Virus record (IMG/VR): IMGVR_UViG_3300025151_000009
Location: 1-35,584 of that record
Length of the DNA stretch: 35,584 nucleotides
Origin: a virus
Direction: 5' to 3' (one strand)
Positions 13,601 through 20,871 of the stretch are shown in pieces. The stretch's first letter is position 1; each line of letters starts with the position of its first letter. A model generated the notes under the pieces. The model did not search any database, was not told the origin of the DNA, and saw nothing but the letters and a program-made list of their open reading frames with translations. Made by a program: the position numbers and the translations under genes.

Positions 13601-14925
13601 AAAATAGGGATGAAGAGCTTGACAGGCTTGTAGATTTAAGAGGTGAACTGCGTAAACGCAGAATAGATGTAATGTCTGCTGCGCCAGACATGCCATTCAA
13701 GACCAATGATAAATCAAGCTGGTATGACCTGTCATTTAAGCGCTCATTAATAGAGGCGGCTGATGGCGATTACGACAGCATATCATTCACTCTTGGAGAC
13801 GAGCAGGTAAGAAGATATGGCGATTCAGCAGCAGGTGGCGTTAAAAAATTCTATGATGTGACGCTGCCTAACCATATCAATAAGTGGGCTAAAAAATATG
13901 GCGTAAAGCTGCAGCGAAAACCGTTAAATGTTTCAAGCCGTGATTTGAGCATTGATGAGTACGATGATGGTACGTATTTTGTTAGGGATGAGCGTGGCAA
14001 TGAGATAGAAGATTTTGATACGCGCTCAGAGGCTGCTGACTACATCAAAAAACATACCAAGTTAGACACTGTGCTAACGCTGCCAATAACAAAAGAAATG
14101 CGTGACGACATCAATGAGAAAGGCATGGCGCTGTTCAGCGACCCACTCATTCAGGCTGGCGTATATGGCTCAGTAGTTGCAGGGACAACTGGATTGCTGC
14201 CTGATGACGATAAGCAGCAAACTACTAACGTAGTATACGATGACAGAGACACGCGCAGAGAGCAAAGCACGCAGAGCATAATGGACATGCTAGCTGCCGA
14301 TGCTAGACAGGAGCGTATCGACAATGTTAAGAATATTGCAGCCAATGTCGCGTCACTCCCTATAGCAATTAATGAGGGGGTGCAGGAAGGTTTATTAGAG
14401 GCGTTATCGTTTATTCCTGAGCAGTTTGCTAAGGCTGGAGCATCGCTAACAGGTGGTGATGCAGAGGCAGCTGCAGCAAGAGTTAGAGACTTCACTAACC
14501 CAGTGGTTGAAGCATCAAGCCCAAGAACTAGAATGCTACGCGATGGGATGTCGCAGAATATAGCGTATAACACAGGAAATGTTATTGACGCACTTACTCC
14601 GGCTGCTAAGGCTATCTACCAGGGTAAAGGATTAATTGGCCCTTCATTGGAAGAGATTGTCGGTGACGTTAAATCTGGCTATCAGAACCTGCCAGAAGGA
14701 TATCTTAAAGACAATGTGCTACCAGCAGCAGGTTATGGCGCACTAGGGGTATTAGGATTGCTTGATTTCTACAGGCCAAAACCAAAAGCATTGACTGGCG
14801 AGGTGTTAGACCCAGCGAAGCCACGCCGCGTATCAGCTTCTAACAGATTGTACAATGAGCCATTCACTGTTGATGGCGAGTATGATGTTCTTGATCCATT
14901 AGGCTTGCTGCAGATGGCAAACTAA
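10663..14925 (+). CDS. Giant polyvalent-type virion protein with methyltransferase-like segment, 1420 aa
   Basis: Largest gene here. The region at 1-400 is unassigned (SYDTPILGEALGGFERSLPP near its end). At about 464-620 a Rossmann methyltransferase-like segment is seen: SIDYGAGLGTNAQQLG, STNVLNVIPPEAR, LEPNGMAVVQTR and VLIRKL. At about 660-1100 lies a domain common in phage polyvalent proteins: YREILLLDGPE, MVEEIQSDLHQRG, WYDLSFKRSLIEAA, SISFTLGDEQVRRYG, FYDVTLPNHINKWAKKYG. Hydrophobic stretches followed by SEETEA occur twice (about 424 and 631), plus LLPDDD near 1175. Polyvalent proteins are packaged and injected to act in the host; this one sits just after terminase with its own promoter. 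Methyltransferase activity is unproven: motif I is D-x-G-A-G-x-G, but the binding-site acidic residue (D480 region) needs checking. Confidence 0.75.
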   Translation: MVGILGSLGRKAVDEVDAFGRPKKQTLANQLTQATPEDVLGLLGQNPDYLKTIGFQGKDTDRAAKSALTRYENALRNNPEFLTTQHQILTNPLTYEFGPLAPRNIVRPQDLEGDVLIGHKGDTTATDLSVFDIAGYQLEPPAVSRGGFQYPLSPLTPQGNYWASMLTAAKPLRNKAALLRESEDADVTGMYMAMGPEGSYFNQAFADTLLRFDQARNLPQESKKIFDDKLRKVDGMERWVGLDHPDAYDQLMGIGDYPMEGAGKLRSAFTSTMGEASFRNQGFFPVGILDSLYRDPQLGGVELGDTGMMMGRISDDLGTETNHPSYDTPILGEALGGFERSLPPRIAFPDAYKILDQELTKPKKGTPRLLTESEKIDAIAKRKDLFQKATPEWVDKASTWLEQNPGSTTKALLTAIGIPLAFQSEETEAGIVAKLSQATQRGNTLATAKASQDYLAKMGGKGRSIDYGAGLGTNAQQLGVTDTFEPFPREGFNPTYQSSADIPANSYGQLISTNVLNVIPPEARKTAVLNIGEILEPNGMAVVQTRSASAVNELKKSKTAVPQDEPASYLTKDGTYQKGFTRDELVDYTRNILGDGFEVSKIPAKDMPNGSGVLIRKLPTITAMGMGASLLFPSEETEAAPSVLKSIALDAMAKVPRKKPTSYTGWKKALNKAGIKDDELNQMGFRREFEFRQRSQDITREEVEYFLADNQYNIREEVLGQRKEFGQVEFDPDLRLYTARMPNQDYDQSFHTREQAEGYIASRPQIYNDYEYASWTHGGPKSNYREILLLDGPERDKYEALTKQINKLQSEIEDAAGVDRGYLTDAIVEFDEASDLANPFDRLQELRDERNSLPQPFMHRHYSGVENILSHMRVSDRDLEDGSSTLMVEEIQSDLHQRGQDYGYAKPDDLDDINTQIDDVEEQISGLTKAGVRRWAETNMPDLQKRVFDENDILTPDEYIALRKEIDVAFDEDYTRRTGKNRDEELDRLVDLRGELRKRRIDVMSAAPDMPFKTNDKSSWYDLSFKRSLIEAADGDYDSISFTLGDEQVRRYGDSAAGGVKKFYDVTLPNHINKWAKKYGVKLQRKPLNVSSRDLSIDEYDDGTYFVRDERGNEIEDFDTRSEAADYIKKHTKLDTVLTLPITKEMRDDINEKGMALFSDPLIQAGVYGSVVAGTTGLLPDDDKQQTTNVVYDDRDTRREQSTQSIMDMLAADARQERIDNVKNIAANVASLPIAINEGVQEGLLEALSFIPEQFAKAGASLTGGDAEAAAARVRDFTNPVVEASSPRTRMLRDGMSQNIAYNTGNVIDALTPAAKAIYQGKGLIGPSLEEIVGDVKSGYQNLPEGYLKDNVLPAAGYGALGVLGLLDFYRPKPKALTGEVLDPAKPRRVSASNRLYNEPFTVDGEYDVLDPLGLLQMAN

Positions 14926-14947
14926 GAATGAGTTACAGAGATACATC

Positions 14948-14956
14948 TGTTATAAT
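14948..14956 (+). promoter_or_regulatory. Promoter-like element (TGTTATAATCC) before the adaptor gene
   Basis: TGT then TATAAT (14951-14956) makes an extended -10, followed by CCGCAG. No -35 is seen at 17 bases. It lies 22 bases before the ATG at 14979, with GAGGT as binding site. It may start the tail operon. Confidence 0.55.
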
Positions 14957-14978
14957 CCGCAGTTATTCGAGGTAAATT

Positions 14979-15650
14979 ATGGCCATAAGCACATACGCAC
15001 AATTGCAGAGCAATATTGCAGACTTTTTAAACCGGGACGACCTGACTGTTGTTATACCAACATTCATCGACTTAGCGCACGCTAAAATAAACCGTGATGT
15101 GCGACACTGGAAAATGGAAGCTGAGGAAAGCCTTACAACGCCAGACGGCGTGGCGACACTGCCTAACGATTGGATTTCAACCATCGAGATTGAGAACATA
15201 GATTTTAGCACAGGCGAATATGTAAGACACCTGGAGCAAATGAGTGATGCAGAGTTTGCTGATGCTCGCCAAAACACAAATGATGCGTCAGGCGACCCTA
15301 TAGGATTTAGGCACGCACAAGGCAAGATTGAGGTGTTTCCTAACAATCCTACACACAGAATAGTCTTGCGATATATGCAAAAGGTGCCTGCGCTTAGTGA
15401 TACAGCAACAACAAACTGGTTGCTTACAGATCATCCAGACGTTTATTTATATGGCGCGCTAACACATGCTGCACCATATTTAGTGGAAGATAACAGGCTA
15501 GCAATTTGGGCGCAGCTTTACAGTGCGGCAGTGATGCGAGTAAACAGTGAGTCAGACAACTCAAAGTATACTAATTCCACACTTATTATGCGCAACAAAG
15601 GGATGAATACAGGTGCTAATAGAACTAAGCACTATCAATTTAGAGGTTAA
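14979..15650 (+). CDS. Head-tail adaptor (SU10-type/gp4-like), 223 aa
   Basis: MAISTYAQLQSNIADFLNRD, then FIDLAHAKINRDVRHWKMEA and LPNDWISTIEIENI. Mid region FRHAQGKIEVFPNNPTHRI, then a helix with DHPDVYLYGALTHAAPYLVE. This is the pattern of phage adaptor proteins of the SU10_adaptor/gp4 type, which form a ring under the portal and seat the tail. Length is normal. It follows the polyvalent protein and precedes the fibre genes; the usual partner gp10-like hub is at 20871. Confidence 0.8.
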   Translation: MAISTYAQLQSNIADFLNRDDLTVVIPTFIDLAHAKINRDVRHWKMEAEESLTTPDGVATLPNDWISTIEIENIDFSTGEYVRHLEQMSDAEFADARQNTNDASGDPIGFRHAQGKIEVFPNNPTHRIVLRYMQKVPALSDTATTNWLLTDHPDVYLYGALTHAAPYLVEDNRLAIWAQLYSAAVMRVNSESDNSKYTNSTLIMRNKGMNTGANRTKHYQFRG

Positions 15651-15652
15651 AT

Positions 15653-16480
15653 ATGTCAACAACTAATTATTCAATTACTTTACCTGTAGTCGGTAGTGAC
15701 GAAGATCAATGGGGAACGAAAATTAACAATGCGTTCCAATCTGTAGATGATTTGCTTGGCGGCGACACACCAGTTACAAATATAGATATAAATAGCGGCA
15801 CAATAGATGGCGCAACAATTGGAGCTAACAATGCACAGGAAGGCAACTTCACAGATGTTGAGGCGACTGGCCTTATAACAGGTAATGTAAAAGGCGACAT
15901 AAAAGCCAACAATGGCGCAACAGTGTTAAACAATGGCACAGATGGTACAGATGCGACATTCACTGGCTCGTCTGCTAGTCTGACTAACGCAAGAGCGTTT
16001 AGCGTGTCTGGCGATGTAGCAACATCAGCTGGTGTCAATTTTGATGGAACTGGCGCAGTTGATTTAAGTGTAGCAATTACTAATGCTATGTATGACAAGA
16101 TATATCCAAACGGAAGCATTTATGCTACAACTGACGCAAACTTTGACCCAAACAACTCCTTCAATGGCGACTGGTTCTTGTACGCACAAGGCAAGGTTTT
16201 GGTTGGCCAGAATACAAATGACAGTGACTTTGCAACTGTTGGCCAGGAAGGTGGTGCGAAAACGCATACGCTAACGATTGCGGAAATGCCGTCACACACT
16301 CACGAATATAAATACTCAGATCAAACGCAAGTGCAGTTGATTGGCAGTACAGTTACAAATATTTCAGAGGTTGATGAGGGCGGTGAAAGGCGCGACACAT
16401 TAGCAACTGGTGGGAGTGACCCACACAACAACTTGCAGCCCTATAAGGTTGTAATTTATTGGCACAGGAATGATCAATAA
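15653..16480 (+). CDS. Tail fibre with collar-type C-terminus, 275 aa
   Basis: Gly/Asn/Thr-rich beta repeats (TNIDINSGTIDGATIG, DATFTGSSASLTNARAFS) lead to a C-terminal domain with GGAKTHTLTIAEMPSHTHEY and PHNNLQPYKVVIYWHR. That end is the metal-binding tip of short fibres (T4 gp12/collar type), with the H-T-H and N-L-Q-P-Y signatures. It likely binds the host surface. The N-terminus (NYSITLPVVGSDEDQWGT, then KINNAFQSVDDLL) is the common phage fibre attachment start. Confidence 0.85.
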   Translation: MSTTNYSITLPVVGSDEDQWGTKINNAFQSVDDLLGGDTPVTNIDINSGTIDGATIGANNAQEGNFTDVEATGLITGNVKGDIKANNGATVLNNGTDGTDATFTGSSASLTNARAFSVSGDVATSAGVNFDGTGAVDLSVAITNAMYDKIYPNGSIYATTDANFDPNNSFNGDWFLYAQGKVLVGQNTNDSDFATVGQEGGAKTHTLTIAEMPSHTHEYKYSDQTQVQLIGSTVTNISEVDEGGERRDTLATGGSDPHNNLQPYKVVIYWHRNDQ

Positions 16481-16499
16481 TTAACTAAGAGGCAAAACA

Positions 16500-16775
16500 A
16501 TGGGTAACCCATATAAAGGTCGGCCACCTGTACAAACTGGCCAAGTAGCGGACATGATTCCCTGCGGCAACGGCGTAGACACTACATTAGATTCTGGTGA
16601 TGTTGGCATTGGCATGTATGTAACAGGAGCTGGTAATGTAAAGTTTTTATCTGCTGCTGGCGTAGAGCGAACAGTTGCAGCTGCTGCTAACAGCTACATT
16701 ATCTGTGGCGTATCAAAAGTAATAGATTCAGGAAGCGAAACTACAGCAACTGGCGTACATATACTGGTAACTTAA
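16500..16775 (+). CDS. Small beta-rich structural protein, 91 aa
   Basis: MGNPYKGRPPVQTGQVADMI, then GNVKFLSAAGVERTV and GVSKVIDSGSETTATGVHIL. Gly, Thr and Val rich with alternating pattern, suggesting a beta-sandwich. AAGAGGC precedes the ATG. The gene sits between two fibre genes and is one base from the next. Possible decoration or fibre accessory protein; no certain family. Confidence 0.7.
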   Translation: MGNPYKGRPPVQTGQVADMIPCGNGVDTTLDSGDVGIGMYVTGAGNVKFLSAAGVERTVAAAANSYIICGVSKVIDSGSETTATGVHILVT

Positions 16776-16776
16776 T

Positions 16777-18141
16777 ATGATTCGGCTATCGGCGACACTC
16801 CCAAGCAATGCAGCTACTGGTAAAGTAGGAGCTGCGCCTTTTACTATTGAAGGTCTTTTCAACAGCGGTGTAGAGGGGTATTTCTACGATATCAATGACA
16901 CTGACACCTTGAAAAGCGATACTGCAGGCACGACTGCTGCTGTAGCTGATGGACCTGTGGGCAAGATTATGGACAAGTCGCCAAATGGTAACGACCAGGT
17001 TGCTACTAGCGATGTGGCGCGTGCAACTTTAGGCAGAAGGCCTTTAAGTACGGCGCGAAGAAACGCATACGGTACTACAGGCGGATCAGAAGACTGGACG
17101 GCAAATACTGCCAACAACATGACATACTCTAAAGGCACAGAAACATCGCCAATTAACGCGATTGTGCATACTATGGAAAATTCTGGCACATCAATAATTT
17201 ATAAAGCTATCGTTTCTAGTGGTATTGACACGACAGGCAATATGACCATTACGTTTTACGCTAAACTAAGCACGCAAACAGAAACCAATCCATGTAACGC
17301 TGTGCTAATGTTGCATACAGGGCAAGCCCACGGTGTGGCTTTCAATCTTGACAGTGAAACGGTGTCAACAACTGGCACTGTTGTTTCATCATCATTAACA
17401 GCTGTGTCAGGGTACTCTGGGTGGTACAAATGTGTATTTACTGTTGCCGGCCATAATTCAGGGTATTATTTAATGATGACTGATGGCTCTACGACCTTTA
17501 CGAACACTGTTGCCGTTGGTAACGAAATAAAGGTGCAAGGCATGCAGCTGGAAGAGGGAAACAATTCCACTAACTATCAAAAAGTTAATGGGCAGTACGA
17601 TATCACAGAAGAAGGTGTAGCAACTGTACATTACCTTGCAACTAACCTTGATAAGTATCAATCAACTAACGTAACGCACGACAACAATAAAATGACAGTA
17701 GTGGCGCGCGCTCGGGCTAACAACATCTCAGGGTATGGTACTGTTGTTGATGCATTTGGCGGCGGCACTGGTCATGGATACCGTATGAGATATGATGCTG
17801 CTAATGATGCGTATAACGCCGTGCAAACCAATGGCGGCAGCATAACCGCAAATGCTGCAGACGAGCAGTCGCTAGTTAATACAATTACATTAGAAATAGA
17901 CCGTAGCAACAATACGCAAACAATCACAACAAGAAACACGGTTACAGACGATACGCAAACGACAAATGTAACAGCAAGCGCAAATTTTGATAATAACACT
18001 GTAAAGCTTTTCTTCCAAGGCTCTAGCGACGACAGGCTTGTTGGTGAGGTGCATAAGATTATCGGAATTAACGATGTATTGAGCAATGACGACCTTGAGT
18101 CACTGCAGACTATATTTGAAACTCAATCAGGAATAGTATAA
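16777..18141 (+). CDS. Tail protein with carbohydrate-binding/LamG-like domains, 454 aa
   Basis: After an N-terminal part (IEGLFNSGVEGYFYDINDTD, GPVGKIMDKSPNGND), the middle resembles a carbohydrate-binding module (NMTITFYAKLSTQTE, GYSGWYKCVFTV, and EIKVQGMQLEEGNNSTNYQK, where the Q-L-E-x-G-x-x-x-T-x-Y motif is typical). The C-terminal part (MTVVARARANNISGYGTVVD, HGYRMRYDAAND, KIIGINDVLSNDDLESLQTI) is LamG/concanavalin-like and common in phage receptor-binding proteins. It likely recognises surface sugars. Stop and next start overlap (TAATG). Confidence 0.72.
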   Translation: MIRLSATLPSNAATGKVGAAPFTIEGLFNSGVEGYFYDINDTDTLKSDTAGTTAAVADGPVGKIMDKSPNGNDQVATSDVARATLGRRPLSTARRNAYGTTGGSEDWTANTANNMTYSKGTETSPINAIVHTMENSGTSIIYKAIVSSGIDTTGNMTITFYAKLSTQTETNPCNAVLMLHTGQAHGVAFNLDSETVSTTGTVVSSSLTAVSGYSGWYKCVFTVAGHNSGYYLMMTDGSTTFTNTVAVGNEIKVQGMQLEEGNNSTNYQKVNGQYDITEEGVATVHYLATNLDKYQSTNVTHDNNKMTVVARARANNISGYGTVVDAFGGGTGHGYRMRYDAANDAYNAVQTNGGSITANAADEQSLVNTITLEIDRSNNTQTITTRNTVTDDTQTTNVTASANFDNNTVKLFFQGSSDDRLVGEVHKIIGINDVLSNDDLESLQTIFETQSGIV

Positions 18142-18410
18142 TGGCGGTAAACACTACATTAATATTTACGGATGCTAATAAATCAGCAGCTATAGAGGCT
18201 GTAGATTCTTTTCGCGGCTATCAAGCACCATTTACATGGGCTAATAACATCAATATTGAGCTAACTGATGGTGAAAACACGTTTTGGGCATTAAGTGGCT
18301 GGGTTGATGACGCAGAGATGAACATACTAATTAATGATTATGTGCTTGAGGCTCATTTCCCGGCTGATTTAGACGCAGCATTATCTGGAAGCTCATTAAC
18401 TAAAGTTTAA
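18141..18410 (+). CDS. Hypothetical structural-region protein, 89 aa
   Basis: MAVNTTLIFTDANKSAAIEA, then VDSFRGYQAPFTWANNINIE and LSGWVDDAEMNILINDY. A compact mixed alpha/beta protein coupled to the preceding fibre gene. It may be a fibre chaperone or accessory, which is only positional inference. Confidence 0.72.
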   Translation: MAVNTTLIFTDANKSAAIEAVDSFRGYQAPFTWANNINIELTDGENTFWALSGWVDDAEMNILINDYVLEAHFPADLDAALSGSSLTKV

Positions 18411-18421
18411 GGACATCTAAC

Positions 18422-18628
18422 ATGGATGACAACAGAGAGGCGCTGCTTAAACTAGAAGCCCATGAGCGAGAGTGTGCAGCACGCATGGAAAACATCCAGG
18501 ACAAGCTCGGTGTGGTTGACAAGCGACTAGACCAGGGCATGGATAAGTTTAAAAACATAGAGCGTCTTTTGTGGCTGCTTTATCCAATGATTCTAGGGTT
18601 AGATTTGATTGGCAAACAACTTATTTAA
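18422..18628 (+). CDS. Coiled-coil protein with hydrophobic C-terminus (XhlA-like), 68 aa
   Basis: A charged coiled coil (REALLKLEAHERECAARMEN, IQDKLGVVDKRLDQGMDKFK) is followed by NIERLLWLLYPMILGLDLIG. The order (coiled coil then C-terminal hydrophobic anchor) is that of XhlA-type haemolysin/holin helper proteins. It opens the envelope/lysis cassette. AAGGA precedes the ATG. It overlaps the next gene by 20 bases. Function inferred from layout only. Confidence 0.65.
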   Translation: MDDNREALLKLEAHERECAARMENIQDKLGVVDKRLDQGMDKFKNIERLLWLLYPMILGLDLIGKQLI

Positions 18629-19235
18629 AGCTGCACTGTTATTGATATCAAGTTTTGCTTTAGGCACAGAGCAAGAAGGCAGCCTAAACACAAACAACGA
18701 AAACAGCACAGTGAACAGCAACAATGTTACTACTGATGAAAGTACAACAAATACCTATCAGGGCGCTGGTGCAGCATCAAAAATACCTGTAGGGTCAGCA
18801 ATAAGCCCAAGCATGCAGTCAACAGGCATGGAAACATGTTTAAAAGCTGCAGGAAGCTCGATACAGACAGTTGGCTTTGGCTGGTCTAGCGGTAAGTATA
18901 TTCAGGATAAGGACTGTACGCGAAGACGAGACGCAGCACTGCTAGACAAGTTTAATATGAAAGTAGCAGCTATAAGCATGATGTGTCAGTCAGTAGATGT
19001 TTGGAAGGCGATGTTTGCAGCTGGCACTCCATGTCCAGTAACGATAGGCGGGAAGCTTGTAGCAGGCAGGCGCAGTTACTTAGTAATGATGCAAAACCCA
19101 GAGTTACATATACCTGACTATGGGCCAGACACAGAAGATTACTACAAAGTTATGTTAAACATAGGGGCGGAGCAAACAGATGAAGAAAGCGATAATAGGA
19201 GCATTAGTGATATGTTCCGCAGCAGCAAACAGTGA
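18609..19235 (+). CDS. Exported Cys-containing phage protein of unknown function, 208 aa
   Basis: A signal peptide is seen (ANNLFKAALLLISSFALGTE), then an Asn/Thr/Ser-rich stretch, then SAISPSMQSTGMETCLKAAG, KDCTRRRDAALLDKFNMKVA and AISMMCQSVDVWKAMFAAGT then PCP. The I-S-P-S, D-x-C, M-K-V-A-A, M-C-Q and A-G-T-P-C-P pattern matches a family I recall from many marine phages, with unknown role. Conserved cysteines suggest disulphides outside the cytoplasm. The start is TTG 18609, with AGGG upstream and overlap of 20 bases with the previous gene. It overlaps the next exported protein by 56 bases. Confidence 0.75.
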   Translation: MANNLFKAALLLISSFALGTEQEGSLNTNNENSTVNSNNVTTDESTTNTYQGAGAASKIPVGSAISPSMQSTGMETCLKAAGSSIQTVGFGWSSGKYIQDKDCTRRRDAALLDKFNMKVAAISMMCQSVDVWKAMFAAGTPCPVTIGGKLVAGRRSYLVMMQNPELHIPDYGPDTEDYYKVMLNIGAEQTDEESDNRSISDMFRSSKQ

Positions 19236-20034
19236 TCAGCTTAGCGATCTAGTTAATACGTCTAACGCTATAGTTGATAAGATTGATCGCGGCATTATGC
19301 TTGTGGGGGCAGCCACTGAGTATGGCTACACAGGCAGCGGCATGTCAGACGGCACCCTATCACAGTCTGCCCATATATCTGCAGCGCAAGTTGCAGCCTA
19401 CAATAACGCCTTATCTAACTTTGACTCTTATCTTCCATACGGTAATGTAGAGGCCGTTTTGCAGCAAGCTGCGGCTACAGAGCTTGAGCTAATGGAAGAC
19501 AGTGTAGAAGTGTTTACAACAGCAGTAGTCGAGATGTCAACAGTTATACAGGTTGCTGAAATGGCAGAAGAAAGCGTTGGCAATCCAGCTGAAGAGGAGC
19601 AAGTGCAAGAATTTGTCGCACAAAACGAAGAGGTGCTGATGATATCGCAAGATACAGTAGAATCATACAATGACAGCATGGATTCTATTGAGGAACACGC
19701 AAATAAGGCTGCTGGATACATTGCCGTAGCTGCAAACGAAGATGCTGTAGCGTTTTTAGAGCAAGGAGCTATAAATAATAATTCTGTTGCAGAAGAAGCT
19801 ACACTAACATACAGCGCAGAGCAGCAATGGGTGTCTATGCAGTGGGCAGGAACAAACAATGCTACAGCAGTGTATTTAAGCGGACAAAACTTCGGGCTAG
19901 ATATGTATGTGGATGAGGCCTCAGTGTTGTACGCAGGTGCTGAGTCAGAGTTTTATCTAACTGGTCCAACAGCAAACGGCTACGACTGCTTTATGTATGG
20001 CACAGGCTGCGATTATGAATCTAGCGGAAACTGA
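19180..20034 (+). CDS. Exported acidic phage protein, 284 aa
   Basis: Signal peptide KKAIIGALVICSAAANSDQL, with likely cleavage after AAA or AAN. The mature part is acidic and helical (LMEDSVEVFTTAVVEMSTVI, EEEQVQEFVAQNEEVLMISQ) with a C-terminal beta-like region (WVSMQWAGTNNATAVYLSGQ, ESEFYLTGPTANGYDCF). Two C-terminal Cys (CFMYGTGC). With the preceding gene it forms a pair predicted to be exported, unusual for a phage. GGGCGGAG lies 8 to 12 bases before ATG. Function unknown; envelope modification or exclusion of other phages is possible. Confidence 0.75.
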   Translation: MKKAIIGALVICSAAANSDQLSDLVNTSNAIVDKIDRGIMLVGAATEYGYTGSGMSDGTLSQSAHISAAQVAAYNNALSNFDSYLPYGNVEAVLQQAAATELELMEDSVEVFTTAVVEMSTVIQVAEMAEESVGNPAEEEQVQEFVAQNEEVLMISQDTVESYNDSMDSIEEHANKAAGYIAVAANEDAVAFLEQGAINNNSVAEEATLTYSAEQQWVSMQWAGTNNATAVYLSGQNFGLDMYVDEASVLYAGAESEFYLTGPTANGYDCFMYGTGCDYESSGN

Positions 20035-20494
20035 GTTAAAAATTGGCAACACATCATTTAAAGGTGTGTATATTGCAATTTTGCTGTCTCTAGCTACATC
20101 CTTAGGGGGTATGGTCTGGGGTGCATCTGCGCTATATGCCAGGCTTGAAACAGTAGAGTCAAGAGCAATACCTGATGTTGAGCCTGTCACTGAAAGAGTT
20201 ACACTAATCGAGCAAAGATTAGAGGACAACGATGTAGGCCAATTAAAGGGTAATTTAGCGGCTTTAGGCACTAACCTTGAAACTATATTAGAGCAGCAAG
20301 AAAAGCTGTTAGAACTGAAAGCAGACGTTTCTAGACTAGAAAAAGAAATAGAGGCTATGCGTAGCACAGTTAAGCAAGCAGAAATAGTTAGCAACAGCCT
20401 GACAGATGTCGCTGAAAAGATGAAAAAGGTAAATGTGGAAATAAATAATTTGTGGGATGGTCTTGATTACGTAACAAGCAATCCATTGAGGTAA
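19997..20494 (+). CDS. Membrane-anchored coiled-coil protein, 165 aa
   Basis: One N-terminal membrane segment (GVYIAILLSLATSLGGMVWG) is followed by a long coiled coil (LIEQRLEDND, LETILEQQEKLLELKADVSR, LEKEIEAMRSTVKQAE). An anchored periplasmic coil is the shape of an i-spanin or a structural anchor, but no o-spanin lipoprotein partner is seen. The start is uncertain: 19997 or 20015, both without a clear binding site and overlapping the previous gene. It is followed by the holin. Confidence 0.7.
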   Translation: MAQAAIMNLAETELKIGNTSFKGVYIAILLSLATSLGGMVWGASALYARLETVESRAIPDVEPVTERVTLIEQRLEDNDVGQLKGNLAALGTNLETILEQQEKLLELKADVSRLEKEIEAMRSTVKQAEIVSNSLTDVAEKMKKVNVEINNLWDGLDYVTSNPLR

Positions 20495-20496
20495 AT

Positions 20497-20871
20497 ATGT
20501 GGCAGACATTAGTTGGACCTATAGCCAATATAGCTGGCGGTTATCTAAAAAATAAAGCAGAAGAAAAGCAGGCTAAACATAAAGCCAAGATGACCATGAT
20601 TGAAAACGATGCTAATTGGGAATCTAAGATGGCTGAGGCATCAAATAACAGTCTTAAAGACGAGTGGTTTGCAGGAATTTTGAGCCTGCCCCTGCTGTTT
20701 ATTGGCTATGCTGTAGGCGTAGATGACCCTGCTATTATTGACAGGGTAAAAGAGGGTTTCAATGCCTTGAATGAGCTGCCAGAGTGGTATCAATATTTGT
20801 TGTTTATAGCTGTCAGCTCTAGTTTTGGCATAAAAGGTGCAGACAAGATAATGAGTATGAGGAAAAAATAA
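20497..20871 (+). CDS. Holin (GTA 3TM type), 124 aa
   Basis: MWQTLVGPIANIAGGYLKNK, then EEKQAKHKAKMTMIENDANW, DEWFAGILSLPLLFIGYAVG, GFNALNELPEWYQYLLFIAV and SSSFGIKGADKIM match the holin family described for gene transfer agents (three membrane segments, W-Y-x-x-L-x-x-x-x-x-S-x-F-G-I-K end). It would permeabilise the inner membrane and release the M15 lysin, which lacks a signal peptide. Its TAA shares a base with the next ATG. Confidence 0.85.
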   Translation: MWQTLVGPIANIAGGYLKNKAEEKQAKHKAKMTMIENDANWESKMAEASNNSLKDEWFAGILSLPLLFIGYAVGVDDPAIIDRVKEGFNALNELPEWYQYLLFIAVSSSFGIKGADKIMSMRKK

